NCBI RefSeq assembly: GCF_014109825.1 | Contig: NZ_CP059576.1 | Span: forward strand, 2,954,501-3,018,500 | Direction: 5' to 3' | DNA length: 64,000 nt | From: Legionella sp. PC997 | GTDB taxonomy: Bacteria; Pseudomonadota; Gammaproteobacteria; Legionellales; Legionellaceae | Part shown: positions 37,758 to 45,916 of the stretch, piece by piece | Position numbering within the stretch: position 1 is the first letter of the stretch | How the letters are laid out: each line of letters begins with the position of its first letter | Notes under the pieces: generated by a model | Told to the model about the DNA's origin: nothing | Databases searched by the model: none | What the model saw: the letters and a program-made list of their open reading frames with translations, nothing else | Program-made: the position numbers and the translations under genes

Positions 37758-38677
37758 AATTTACTTTCCCTATCTAGAACCATAAGTGCACCACCAATAG
37801 CATAAAAAACCTTTTCCAGCGTTTCGGGAGCAACGGGTTCAGACGTAAAAAATGAATTAATATCTAATAATCTTACATCCTTATTAAGTTCTTCTTGTAA
37901 ATAGGAAAATAAATCGGTTGCTTTATAAAAACTGGGCGTGAAGAAAATTTGTTTTGGCTCAGGAAGTTTGAGTTCCATTAAACAATAATCAATACTACGT
38001 TGAATTTCTAATAACATATTTTGATCTGCAGCACTATGAGGTTGGATTATGGTTTTACTCATAGGTAAAGTACGAAAAAGATACAAGTCCCCCATGTGAT
38101 ATACATGATGTTGACAGCTTTCCCCATCATAACTAATGACAATGAGTGGAGCTTCATCCGATACGGGCTCAAGAGATAAGATTTTGCTTAAAGCCAATTC
38201 ACTGATGCTCACTCCAGTAACCTTTAATAGACAACTTTCTATCATCGATATATGACTAAGCAATGCAGACTGCAACGTCACAGCCACAAATGCTTTTTTT
38301 CTTTTATTACCCGCACCATGGGGAGGAACAGTAAAAACATCTACAACAATATCATTCAAAGGATAATCAACTAAACCTTTAAGTTGCCAACGCAATGCTT
38401 TAGCAAGTTCATTTTCAGGTACTTCGGGTGTATCTATTAAGATCAGCTGGTATAAGCTGGAGGAAAGAATAACTTGGCATGGGCGTCCAACCAAATGGTG
38501 TTTATTCACATCGTCTTCTAAAGACTTAGTAATATGAACAGGAGATGGCTCAGAGGAATAATGCTCCTCACAAAAAAGGATGTGCTGATTGTCCGATAAG
38601 CCCACAAGCGAATATCCAAACTCACTAAGAAAGCACGATAGAGGCCGAGACGATTTAAACTTCTCTAATCCCAACAT
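37754..38677 (-). CDS. mshI: MSHA biogenesis protein MshI (PilM-like)
   Basis: A cytosolic, actin-fold PilM-like protein of 307 residues that forms the inner ring with the PilN-like partner. Typical segments are CQVILSSSLYQLILIDTPEVPENELAKALRWQL, where the ELAKALRWQ stretch is shared with MshI/PilM, DYPLNDIVVDVF, and a C-terminal AIGGAL. It is the first gene of the machinery operon running to mshE. AGGA lies seven bases before the ATG, and a good promoter lies about 32-61 nt upstream. Confidence 0.85.
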   Translation of the reverse strand: MLGLEKFKSSRPLSCFLSEFGYSLVGLSDNQHILFCEEHYSSEPSPVHITKSLEDDVNKHHLVGRPCQVILSSSLYQLILIDTPEVPENELAKALRWQLKGLVDYPLNDIVVDVFTVPPHGAGNKRKKAFVAVTLQSALLSHISMIESCLLKVTGVSISELALSKILSLEPVSDEAPLIVISYDGESCQHHVYHMGDLYLFRTLPMSKTIIQPHSAADQNMLLEIQRSIDYCLMELKLPEPKQIFFTPSFYKATDLFSYLQEELNKDVRLLDINSFFTSEPVAPETLEKVFYAIGGALMVLDRESKL

Positions 38678-38708
38678 GGATCATCCTGATCATTGTTCAA
38701 TGAATGGC

Positions 38709-38738
38709 AGTATAAACTGAGCTATATCCACTTGTCGA
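38709..38738 (-). promoter_or_regulatory. probable promoter of the msh machinery operon
   Basis: On the minus strand TCGACA (38738-38733) and TATACT (38714-38709) are spaced 18 nt apart and lie just upstream of mshI. The -10 is close to consensus. This is the only spacer (97 nt) between the minor pilin group and the machinery genes, so a separate promoter here is plausible. Confidence 0.5.
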
Positions 38739-38774
38739 TTGAAAAAAATTGGTATTTTTAAGGCAGGAAAGATG

Positions 38775-39248
38775 CTAGGACATATTGCTTAAGTACACCG
38801 TATTGATCATTGGAACTCTTTCACTACCATTACTTAGAGTCATATCGATTGTTACAGCACGAACTGCCGTCAAGGTTGTTGTTAAGGTAAAGTTAGATTG
38901 ATAATAGGTGAGCGAAAAATGAGTCACTTGGTTATTGAGGGTTTGTGCTGAAGCACCTGTCCTTAACAAAATCGGATTAGACCAACTATAAGATATAGTA
39001 GAACCATCTATAGTGGTGAATGTCATATTAGTTGGATTGATTGCTGAAAAACGATTTGCCTGTTGTAGCTCTTTGGTCATCCGTGCCATAACCATCGTTG
39101 CCTGATTGGTCAATGCAGTAACTTTTACACCTGTAAAATAGTTAGTAAAACCCGCACTTAACATAAGAGATACTGCAGATAAAACCACACCTGTGATTAT
39201 CATCACAATGAGCATTTCAATGAGAGTAAATCCTTTAATTGTTCGCAT
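38775..39248 (-). CDS. mshO: MSHA minor pilin MshO-like
   Basis: A minor prepilin of 157 residues. The leader MRTIKG precedes FTLIEMLIVMIITGVVLSAV, with Glu5 present. The C-terminal part is Thr/Ser/Asn-rich beta-type sequence and has no Cys. MshO and PulJ-type pilins have this N-terminus. The assignment to MshO rather than another minor pilin rests mainly on order (after MshD). The ATG at 39248 overlaps the preceding gene by 14 nt; the open frame reaches 39278. Confidence 0.75.
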   Translation of the reverse strand: MRTIKGFTLIEMLIVMIITGVVLSAVSLMLSAGFTNYFTGVKVTALTNQATMVMARMTKELQQANRFSAINPTNMTFTTIDGSTISYSWSNPILLRTGASAQTLNNQVTHFSLTYYQSNFTLTTTLTAVRAVTIDMTLSNGSERVPMINTVYLSNMS

Positions 39249-39636
39249 AATTATAAACACTTGCATTAATTGTGGCATTCCCAGTACCCGTTACATCCAG
39301 AGTAATTATTTTTGGATTGGATCCTGAAATAGTAGGGGAACTTACAACAAAATTGTTTTCTAACGCATAATTCGATAATGCCATGCATATATCAAGACCA
39401 GGGGTACTAGTACATGGGTCGTCTAACGCGGTATAACCATTTATATCACGGTTCATTAATATTATTTGCATACGTGCATTCGCTAAAAAACTTGCTTGCG
39501 GTGTTGCCCTAGGAATGCCGCTGTAACGTTGTGCTTGATTTATCCCCATCAATAATCCGCTCACAATAATCCCTATAGTGACTATAAAAACAATCAGTTC
39601 AATGATAGAGAAACCGTCCTGTTTCCGGTTTGGCAT
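39235..39636 (-). CDS. MSHA minor pilin MshD-like
   Basis: A minor prepilin of 133 residues. The leader MPNRKQDG precedes FSIIELIVFIVTIGIIVSGL, with Glu5. It continues with FLANARMQIILMNRDINGYTALDDPC; the AxxRMQ stretch resembles MshD pilins, and a Cys pair (DDPC, LDIC) could form a disulfide. GAGGAA precedes the ATG. It starts 9 nt after the large MshP-like gene and overlaps mshO. The name is inferred from sequence type and place. Confidence 0.7.
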   Translation of the reverse strand: MPNRKQDGFSIIELIVFIVTIGIIVSGLLMGINQAQRYSGIPRATPQASFLANARMQIILMNRDINGYTALDDPCTSTPGLDICMALSNYALENNFVVSSPTISGSNPKIITLDVTGTGNATINASVYNYANN

Positions 39637-39645
39637 ATCTTTTCC

Positions 39646-41142
39646 TCATTGATTATGTAATACAGTAGGAATTACCCCTGATGCAGTTCCCGATCCAGTT
39701 CCACTAACTGAATTAAGAGTATAACTGGTTGGCAGCGAAATAGCAGTCCACAAACCACCAGTATAGCGGTAAGCTACGTTACCGGCACCTACCGCTAAAC
39801 AATCATTTGAAGCATTACAATGCACACCCAGTAAATTCAGTGTTCCTGGTGATGTTTGAGAGACACAAGATGCATTTGAAGTAATTGGAAGACTGCAATT
39901 AAAAATAACACCATTATTCCCGACAACAATACAGTTACCAGTGCTTGGACAATGCACGTCATTAAGCGACTGCCCACTAATATTAAAAGCACTACTCCAA
40001 TTTAGACCATTAAAATAATGAACCGCACCAATACTGCGTACAATCACACAACTATTCGCTTGCACACAATCGATATCGTTTAGAGTTCCTCCTATATTCA
40101 TCCCGTTGTCAAAGGGGTTAGTAGAGTTTATCGGAAAACTATAAAGATCATTACGTAGCGTGGCGATACACATGTCGTTAACACAACTTACACTAGACAC
40201 AGAAACATTTCCCATGCCATTCGTACTATAGGGTAGACCAGTTCCTGTATAATACATGAGTGGCCAGGGGGGGCTTTTGCCTTGGCCTACTATCCAACAA
40301 AGAGTTGGATTGTTAGGGACATCACAAGAAACTGCCATATAATTTGAATGGTCAACCGTTCCTAATAAGGCCCACGAGCTGCCATTAAATTGGTAGATAG
40401 AGCCTACATTTGTAATTGAAGAACCTACAGCCAAGCCATAATTACTACTGGTTTCTACTCCTCTAAGATTAACACCACTTGCAGTTAACATGGTCAGCCA
40501 AGATGCACCATTATATTTAAGAATAACACCGTTGGCACCTTGGTTCCCCACCGCATAGTAAGCTCCACCTTGAGACAATAATACTGCTTGATTTAGCGTT
40601 ACCCTACCATTAGGCGAATTTAAAGAAGGAGCGCCCCCTTGGCTGCTAATTATATACTGTGATTGGGTGGCAGCAGCGCCAGAAAGATGCGCTGCCGCAA
40701 TGGTTCCATTTTGTCCCCGTCGCAGGTTGAGTAAGGTGGTTCCGCTTATCCCATCATAATAAATGATTTCTGAATCGATGATTATGGCCCCAAAGGATCC
40801 TAAGTTAGCAATCGAAGCAAGAGAAATAAAAGAAGAAGTGGCGGTCATCGCGCTAGTAATGGTTGTTGTCGCTTGATTTTGGCTGCATCTGTATTGGTAC
40901 TCCCCTTGTCCAGTAACAGTGACAACCGAACTCCAGGAATTATTGCAGATTCCAAGTGATAATTGGTAACTGCCATTTTCAATTCCAGTTTTAGCTAAAT
41001 CATAGGCATTATTCGCAGAGATAGTACTGATGGAAGAATTGGTGCCGCTTACAATCATAGAGACAAATGCGCTCGCAAGACCACCCACAACCACAAGAAG
41101 AACAGCAATCACCATCATTAAAAATCCAGATTGCTTATCCAT
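39646..41142 (-). CDS. large MshP/PilX-like pilin with C-terminal cysteine-paired repeats, candidate tip adhesin
   Basis: A 498-residue protein. The N-terminus MDKQSG then FLMMVIAVLLVVVGGLASAF is a class III-type prepilin segment with Val instead of Glu at +5, as in PilX/MshP/GspK pilins. The following AYDLAKTGIENG is PilX-like. The rest is about 450 residues, far longer than MshP. From about residue 250 it has repeated units: SVSCVNDMCIATL, DIDCVQANSCVIVRSIGAVHYFNG, DVHCPSTGNCIVVGNNG and GVHCNASNDCLAVGAG. Each has two Cys 6-7 residues apart, suggesting a disulfide-stabilised beta-propeller-like domain. The start overlaps mshC by 8 nt. The open frame reaches 41244. Confidence 0.75.
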   Translation of the reverse strand: MDKQSGFLMMVIAVLLVVVGGLASAFVSMIVSGTNSSISTISANNAYDLAKTGIENGSYQLSLGICNNSWSSVVTVTGQGEYQYRCSQNQATTTITSAMTATSSFISLASIANLGSFGAIIIDSEIIYYDGISGTTLLNLRRGQNGTIAAAHLSGAAATQSQYIISSQGGAPSLNSPNGRVTLNQAVLLSQGGAYYAVGNQGANGVILKYNGASWLTMLTASGVNLRGVETSSNYGLAVGSSITNVGSIYQFNGSSWALLGTVDHSNYMAVSCDVPNNPTLCWIVGQGKSPPWPLMYYTGTGLPYSTNGMGNVSVSSVSCVNDMCIATLRNDLYSFPINSTNPFDNGMNIGGTLNDIDCVQANSCVIVRSIGAVHYFNGLNWSSAFNISGQSLNDVHCPSTGNCIVVGNNGVIFNCSLPITSNASCVSQTSPGTLNLLGVHCNASNDCLAVGAGNVAYRYTGGLWTAISLPTSYTLNSVSGTGSGTASGVIPTVLHNQ

Positions 41143-41542
41143 TGACGAACCCCGTTTCTGCAGAAACTGTAAGCGTATTGGTACCGACTCCAGATGCTGT
41201 AATTGTAATTGTGGCAGCTGATGCAGGCGCACCCATTGAATCAAATGTAATGCTCACAGAAGAGAGTGTAATTCCTGTAGGCATGCTCACAGAATATGCG
41301 CCATTTGGAGGATTTGGAGAAATGGTGTAACTGTTTGTTGAAAGGATAATACTATAATCCGTATTTAGACTGGTCGCCAAGGTTTGGGTATAACGTATAT
41401 CACGTTTTAATTGTTCTGTTATGGAAGACAAACTGTACAAGGATACTGATGGAGTTTTTATCCCAAAAAAAAGTGCTACAAGGGTAATAATCAAAATCAT
41501 CACAATGAGTTCAATAAGGGTAAAGCCAGATGTTCGGTGCAT
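41135..41542 (-). CDS. MSHA minor pilin MshC-like (GspH-type)
   Basis: A minor prepilin of 135 residues. The leader MHRTSG precedes FTLIELIVMILIITLVALFF, with Glu5 present. The body, with QLKRDIRYTQTLATSLNTDY, is typical of GspH/FimT/MshC pilins. The C-terminal half is rich in Ser, Thr and Ala. It is the first gene of the minor pilin group and so probably follows a promoter in the 178-nt spacer to the divergent lipoprotein gene. A GTG at 41545 is the alternative start. Confidence 0.75.
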   Translation of the reverse strand: MHRTSGFTLIELIVMILIITLVALFFGIKTPSVSLYSLSSITEQLKRDIRYTQTLATSLNTDYSIILSTNSYTISPNPPNGAYSVSMPTGITLSSVSITFDSMGAPASAATITITASGVGTNTLTVSAETGFVNG

Positions 41543-41720
41543 CACACATACCTGTAATTAAAATACTCCTCGCTTTTAAAAAATATAGTACCGCTGACTT
41601 TGTTTAATTGCTATGTATCTGTTTAAAAAACATAAATTATCTGTGAAAAATGGAAAACGTCTTACCCATGGTCTAGCATAAACTCATAGAGGATACAAAA
41701 GATCAAGTGAGGCAGAACAA

Positions 41721-41873
41721 ATGAAAAAAATAATAGTTGCCTTAATCATCGCATGCTCATCTATTCTATTAAGTAATTGTGATACAAAGTGTTGCGACGA
41801 TGGACTCGGACATTGTATTCAAACAGGTACAAGTACTTGCCCAAAGACAGATTACAATGCTTGGTGGTATTAA
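41721..41873 (+). CDS. small cysteine-rich lipoprotein, hypothetical
   Basis: A 50-residue frame with a convincing start: GAGG eight bases before ATG. The N-terminus MKKIIVALIIACSSILLSNC is a lipoprotein-type signal with the likely acylated Cys20, although Asn at -1 is unusual. The mature part is 31 residues with four further Cys (TKCC, HCI, STC) and an aromatic end (NAWWY). It is divergent from the msh minor pilins and convergent with the Aas-like gene, 6 nt away. I do not recognise a family. Confidence 0.6.
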   Translation: MKKIIVALIIACSSILLSNCDTKCCDDGLGHCIQTGTSTCPKTDYNAWWY

Positions 41874-41879
41874 ACACTT

Positions 41880-44039
41880 TTACTCTTCAATTAATTCATT
41901 TTGAATAGTTACATAATCTATTTTTCCTGAAGGTAGTACGGGAATTTTATTTCCTGGAACAATTTTATGCGGTACAAGTAATTCTGAATAATTCAGTTCC
42001 TTTATTCTCTTGATAAAGCTTGTTTTATTGGCATTGTCAGCTTCACTATATAGTATAATTTGCTCTCCTTTTTTCGGGCTCTTCATACTTACGGCAGCAT
42101 GTAATAACTCAGGCCAAATTGAGGCAGCAACACCCTCTACGGCAGTAAGAGAAACCATTTCCCCGGCAATCTTCGCAAAACGTTTTGCTCGGCCCGCAAT
42201 GGTAATGAAACCCTCTTCATTCATAGTCACTATATCACCTGTATCATGCCACCCGTCTTCAGGTGGAATAATCTTTTCCGACTTGTCGCAAGAGAGATAA
42301 CCTTTCATGATATTAGGCCCACGTAAGATTAACCGGCCCCCTTCCGCAATACCATCTACAGGTTGTATTCGACTTTCCATAGAGGGCAACAACATCCCCA
42401 CACTTCCTGGAATAGAGGCTAAAGGGCAATTCATAGAAATCACTGGCGACGCTTCCGTCGCACCATATCCTTCATAGACTTTCACTCCAAAAGTGTCGAT
42501 CCAATGTCGAATCGTTTCCGGTTTCACTTTTTCTGCTCCAGCAAAAATGTAACGGACGCTGCTAAAATCATGCCGTTCTGCCGCTCGAGCATAGCCTGTT
42601 AAAAAGGTATCGGTTCCAAGCATAATGGTAGCACTGGTTTGATAAATCAAACCCGGAATTATTTTATAATGCAATGGAGAAGGATAAAAAAAGCAACTAA
42701 TTCCATTTATTAATGGCAGAATCGAACCGGTTGTTAATCCAAAACAATGAAAGATAGGCAAGGCATTGAAAAATTTATCACGAGAAGAAAAATCCACTCG
42801 CGAAGTTAATTGGCAACAATTGGCTAATAAATTAGCGTGAGTTAAAACAACTCCTTTCGGAAGCCCTTCTGAACCCGAGGTAAATAGTATAACTCCGGGC
42901 TCCTCTGCAGAAACCGGGTTACCAATTAATTGATAGGCTCGAGTAGGAAACATCCCCTTGAATATCCCAGAAAGCTTATTCCCTAAATTAATAGAAGATT
43001 TAAAATCTTCGAGGAAATAAATCTTAATCCCTGCGTTCTGTAATCCCTCGACCAAATCGTCCAGTTTTGCTGTATCAATGAATTGTCTTGCAGTATAAAT
43101 CGTTTTTACTTCTGCAACAGTACACGTAGCTAACAGATTATGTAGTCCCAAGCTAAAATTTAGCATAGCTGGAATGCGTCGATATGCATGTAAAGCAAAA
43201 AAGGTAACCATGCCCGCAATCGTGGTAGGCAGCATGATACCGACATGCTCTCCTACTTGAGTTTGCTCCTTAATTTGTCGACCTAAAATAAAACAACGAG
43301 CAAGAAATTGTTTGGAAGTTAACGGCGCACGATTTGCATCTTCAATTTTTGCTTTACTCTTTGTTCCTAACACACTTCCTTGAATGAGTGCTTCAAACAT
43401 TGTCATTGGTTGATAACTATTTGCAAAAGTCTGTTCACTAATTAACTGAAACAACCGAGTGCTCATTGCATTTCGGTTAAGAGGTGTATTTTCCTTCTCG
43501 ATATAAGATCGTGTCGGCAATACATGTAAGATAATTTTTGGAAATAAATAAGTACGATGCTTATCTTTACTTATCGAAAAAATACTGTGTTGGGCTCCGT
43601 CGATACGGATTGGAATCACTGAAGAGCCAGCCTTTTGTAACACCATTCCTGGGGCATCAAAAACCTTTAAGCTCTCTTCTTGCAATCCAATTCCCTGCGG
43701 AAAAATAACACAACGCTTTCCTTCTCGTATGGCTTTGACTAAAGCTCTTGCTGCAAAAGCGTTGGTAGAGTCAATGATAATGACATCAGCAAAAAGCATC
43801 ATCATCTTCATCCAAAGTTTACCAGCTGATCGTGGAGGAAACGCTACCGTCAATTGCTCAGGTAAAAAAGCAGCAAGCAAAAGCAAATCAATTTTTGAGG
43901 TTCTATTGGCAATAATGACTGAATTAGACTCCGGCTGATACGTTCCCTGCACCTCCACCTTAAACCAGTAGGCTAAGATTGCTCTAATCCATCTACGGGC
44001 ACGTTGCTTTTGGCTTTCCTTCCACATTACTTGTTCCAT
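41880..44039 (-). CDS. aas: Aas-like protein: degenerate acyltransferase domain plus acyl-ACP synthetase
   Basis: Aas re-acylates lysophosphatidylethanolamine using fatty acids activated on ACP. This 719-residue protein aligns end to end with E. coli Aas: a PlsC-like domain (about 1-215) and an AMP-binding acyl-ACP synthetase (about 230-719) with LFTSGSEGLPKGVVL, EGYGATEASPVISMN, WHDTGDIV and the GRAKRFAKIAGEMVSL hinge. In the first domain the H-x4-D motif reads NRTSKID, with Arg46 where the catalytic His should be, and FPEG reads FPQG. The synthetase motifs look intact. AGAGAA lies 9 nt before the ATG. Confidence 0.85.
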   Translation of the reverse strand: MEQVMWKESQKQRARRWIRAILAYWFKVEVQGTYQPESNSVIIANRTSKIDLLLLAAFLPEQLTVAFPPRSAGKLWMKMMMLFADVIIIDSTNAFAARALVKAIREGKRCVIFPQGIGLQEESLKVFDAPGMVLQKAGSSVIPIRIDGAQHSIFSISKDKHRTYLFPKIILHVLPTRSYIEKENTPLNRNAMSTRLFQLISEQTFANSYQPMTMFEALIQGSVLGTKSKAKIEDANRAPLTSKQFLARCFILGRQIKEQTQVGEHVGIMLPTTIAGMVTFFALHAYRRIPAMLNFSLGLHNLLATCTVAEVKTIYTARQFIDTAKLDDLVEGLQNAGIKIYFLEDFKSSINLGNKLSGIFKGMFPTRAYQLIGNPVSAEEPGVILFTSGSEGLPKGVVLTHANLLANCCQLTSRVDFSSRDKFFNALPIFHCFGLTTGSILPLINGISCFFYPSPLHYKIIPGLIYQTSATIMLGTDTFLTGYARAAERHDFSSVRYIFAGAEKVKPETIRHWIDTFGVKVYEGYGATEASPVISMNCPLASIPGSVGMLLPSMESRIQPVDGIAEGGRLILRGPNIMKGYLSCDKSEKIIPPEDGWHDTGDIVTMNEEGFITIAGRAKRFAKIAGEMVSLTAVEGVAASIWPELLHAAVSMKSPKKGEQIILYSEADNANKTSFIKRIKELNYSELLVPHKIVPGNKIPVLPSGKIDYVTIQNELIEE

Positions 44040-44247
44040 GTTTTTGTTTCTCTTATAAAAATCCGCTCTTGGTTATACCCAATCAATCATTATTTTTCAA
44101 GATTGCAACCGATAACCAGGTGTAATAGACTTTCTTTACTAGTGAACCGTCAAGGATTGTACGATTACAGACCCCGATTTATTTCATACAAAAATAACGT
44201 CTAGTCGACTCACTCATCCTATTAAGACAATTTTCATTGTTTTAGCT

Positions 44248-44880
44248 TTGATCTCACTTTTTTCGACTGCCTTTATTTTTCATAATTATTCAAGTGTACT
44301 CATTAACTGGATTGAGCATCTTGGCTGGATTGCACCCATTCTTTTTTTAATAATATATTGCGTTGCAACCATTATGTTCTTGCCTACTATGGTGATCACC
44401 CTGGCCGGCGGGGCGCTTTTCGGGCCTTTGTTTGGCACCCTACTCAATTTATTGGGGGCAACAAGCGGCGCTGCATTCTCTTTCTTAATTACCCGACACT
44501 TGATTTATAATTGGTTTTTACAAAGAAAAGGCGAAAAATTAAGCAAACTCATTTCTGCGGTCGAGCAAAAAGGATGGGTGATTGTTGCATTTCTTCGCTT
44601 AGTCCCAATAATTCCGTTTAATATAGTCAATTATGGTCTAGGAATAACCACGATTAAATTCCGGCCTTATTTGTTCACTACTTTTATTTTTCTTATTCCC
44701 GCTGAAATTGTTTATACCTATCTAGGTTATGCTGGAATGGGGGTTTTAAAACAAGAAGTATTTTATAAACACCCTGTAGTTTTAATAGCGGGTCTTGTTC
44801 TATTGCTGATATGTATTATCAAGCTATTGCATTTTGATCACTTTCGTTTTCAAAACGCAGAGAAGAAGATAATTGATTAA
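44248..44880 (+). CDS. VTT/DedA-type (TVP38/TMEM64 family) membrane protein
   Basis: A polytopic inner-membrane protein with the VTT domain, linked in other bacteria to lipid flipping and membrane homeostasis. It shows FLPTMVITLAGGALFGPLFGTLLNLLGATSGA, then FLRLVPIIPFNIVNYGLGI, the family's two hallmark stretches. The start is uncertain. The frame begins at a TTG (44248) without a ribosome site, yet the open frame and hydrophobic N-terminal helix extend upstream (KTIFIVLALIS) with no ATG or GTG. Its 3' end overlaps convergent pabC by 62 nt. Confidence 0.8.
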   Translation: MISLFSTAFIFHNYSSVLINWIEHLGWIAPILFLIIYCVATIMFLPTMVITLAGGALFGPLFGTLLNLLGATSGAAFSFLITRHLIYNWFLQRKGEKLSKLISAVEQKGWVIVAFLRLVPIIPFNIVNYGLGITTIKFRPYLFTTFIFLIPAEIVYTYLGYAGMGVLKQEVFYKHPVVLIAGLVLLLICIIKLLHFDHFRFQNAEKKIID

Positions 44881-45655
44881 GTAATGGATGATCTACTGCA
44901 AAAACAATGTCATCCAAAGAGGATATCGGGCGAATCCCTTGTAAGGAATTAGTTACAAAAAGAGCATCCGCTTCCTTTAGCATTGTTTTGGTTACCGAAA
45001 CCTCCATGCAATTTATGCCTTGCTGCTTGGAACATTGTAGAAGTCTTGAACGAGTAATGCCAGGAAGCACCCCATCGGTTACAGGAGGTGTTAGCAAACA
45101 ATTATCGTGGATCACAAATAAGTTTGCACAGGTGGTTTCTGTCGCATGCTGTTGCAAGTTAAAAAATAAAGCATCATCGGCAACTGCCGCAATAGCCTGA
45201 CGACGAGCGAGGATCGCCTCTAAATAATTGATTGATTTCACTTGATATATAGGATTAGTTCCATCTCTTAGCCAGGACGCACTTACTAATCGCTGTGGAT
45301 GGGTTTCTATAGAATAATTAAACGCTTGAAATGCAAGTTGACTTACTTGTCCTCGTGCTGCCAAGCCTCTAGGGGCAGAACCCCCACTTAAAATCGCTTT
45401 AATACCACCATGATACAAATTATCTTGCTTAATTTTATGGAGCAGATGCTCTAACCAGTGCTCAAAGGAAAGATCGAAGGGGATATCCAATTTTCGTGCC
45501 GAATCCGTTAATCGCTGCCAATGCAAATAAGCACAACATGGCTTCGCTTCCTCTACTCTGAGCGTTTCAAACAACCCCTCGCCCAAAAAGATGCGATCAT
45601 CTATTGGAAATGCAAAATTACATTCCCCTTCTGTGAGTACTCGTGTTCGTATCAT
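44819..45655 (-). CDS. pabC: aminodeoxychorismate lyase (class IV aminotransferase fold)
   Basis: PabC releases pyruvate from 4-amino-4-deoxychorismate to give p-aminobenzoate for folate. The 278-residue protein is a fold-IV PLP enzyme: RIFLGEGLFETLRV, the catalytic Lys in YQVKSINYLEAILARRQA, TTCANLFVIHDNCLLTPPVTDGVLPGITR, and a late FVTNSLQGIRPI. The last motif favours PabC over D-amino-acid or branched-chain aminotransferases. The 3' end overlaps the VTT gene on the opposite strand by 62 nt. Confidence 0.87.
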   Translation of the reverse strand: MIRTRVLTEGECNFAFPIDDRIFLGEGLFETLRVEEAKPCCAYLHWQRLTDSARKLDIPFDLSFEHWLEHLLHKIKQDNLYHGGIKAILSGGSAPRGLAARGQVSQLAFQAFNYSIETHPQRLVSASWLRDGTNPIYQVKSINYLEAILARRQAIAAVADDALFFNLQQHATETTCANLFVIHDNCLLTPPVTDGVLPGITRSRLLQCSKQQGINCMEVSVTKTMLKEADALFVTNSLQGIRPISSLDDIVFAVDHPLLNQLSSSLRFENESDQNAIA

Positions 45656-45718
45656 AAACGGTACTTAATCCTAATTCTTCAGTTGATTCCCTTACGAATG
45701 ATTACTGACAAATCGAGT

Positions 45719-45916
45719 TTAATAGTCGCCAAAATCGTCCAGTTCATCCCGTAACCGCTTTTCGTCTAACATATTTTCCAATCGCCTGCGTGCATCCAAA
45801 CCACGAGGAACATTTTCCATAATTTCTGCTTCAACATCCAATTCGCTGTCCACATCAACGAAGTCTTCTCCGACTTCTACAACAGCATCTTCATCATCTT
45901 CAAACAAATCACTCAT
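45719..45916 (-). CDS. PA3496-family small acidic protein
   Basis: A 65-residue protein with a very acidic first half (SDLFEDDEDAVVEVGEDFVD) and a conserved C-terminal helix LDARRRLENMLDEKRLRDEL ending in DDFGDY. This C-terminal stretch is what defines the PA3496-type family of gammaproteobacteria, whose function is not established to my knowledge. GAGAA precedes the ATG. It probably belongs with pabC, 63 nt downstream. The 224-nt spacer to the next gene holds T-rich sequence but no RNA I recognise. Confidence 0.75.
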   Translation of the reverse strand: MSDLFEDDEDAVVEVGEDFVDVDSELDVEAEIMENVPRGLDARRRLENMLDEKRLRDELDDFGDY

